From: a virus
DNA: 36,377 bases
IMG/VR virus record: IMGVR_UViG_3300043427_002463
Coordinates: 1 to 36,377 of that record
Strand: one strand, 5' to 3'
Part shown: positions 36,371 to 36,377 of the stretch, in pieces
Layout of the letters: every line of letters starts with the position of its first letter
How positions within the stretch are numbered: the stretch's first letter is position 1
Translations under genes and position numbers: made by a program
Notes under the pieces: generated by a model
The model's input: the letters and a program-made list of their open reading frames with translations, nothing else
The model's database searches: none
Told to the model about the DNA's origin: nothing

Positions 36371-36377
36371 CGTCTGT

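Noticed and set aside
1-36377. tRNA or rRNA genes
   Set aside because: All gaps are short or show no cloverleaf or TTCRANNC-type box on reading both strands.

Overview
The window looks like most of the genome of a short-tailed (podovirus-type) double-stranded DNA phage of a Gram-negative bacterium. It has a complete head module of P22-like architecture (TerS candidate, TerL, portal, scaffold, coat). It also has several tail-fibre genes, neck and tail-tube proteins and a run of Gln/Ala-rich candidate ejection proteins. There is no tape measure, sheath or major tail-tube gene. The Gram-negative host is inferred from lipoprotein signal sequences and an M15-type endolysin. No host gene, tRNA, integrase or repressor is visible, so neither the species nor a lysogenic lifestyle can be named.

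Layout. 1-126: nine tandem copies of a 14-bp unit, perhaps a genome or contig end. 134-2151 (minus): a separate cassette with a class II glutamine amidotransferase, an amidoligase (COOH-NH2 ligase) and a 20-residue membrane peptide. 2152-2825: a 674-bp control region with four dyads TGTGTC-N6-GACACA, a G-quadruplex-type G-run cluster and a spaced inverted repeat. 2826-28354 (plus): the late genes, mostly overlapping by 1-17 nt, with a lysis cassette at 19045-20201. 28351-36370 (minus): the early and replication genes, with a nuclease, family A DNA polymerase, DnaQ-like exonuclease, putative SSB, SNF2-type helicase and many small proteins. The two arms converge with overlapping stop codons at 28351-28354.

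How it works together. The minus arm supplies replication: helicase, SSB, polymerase plus a second 3'-5' exonuclease, and a VRR-NUC nuclease. No primase or RNA polymerase is visible, so one may lie outside the window or the host may supply it. The plus arm builds and fills heads and then lyses the cell. GC-rich hairpins follow the coat, the repeat fibre and the putative SSB genes, with no room for a promoter before the next gene. They probably act as partial terminators that keep the upstream products abundant.

The most unusual parts are the amidoligase/amidotransferase cassette, the dyad array with its G-run cluster beside the terminase genes, a lipoprotein zinc metalloprotease candidate (HExxHxxGxxH), a C-tail-anchored membrane gene with its own promoter inside the fibre cluster, and several microproteins (18-31 residues) with good translation signals.
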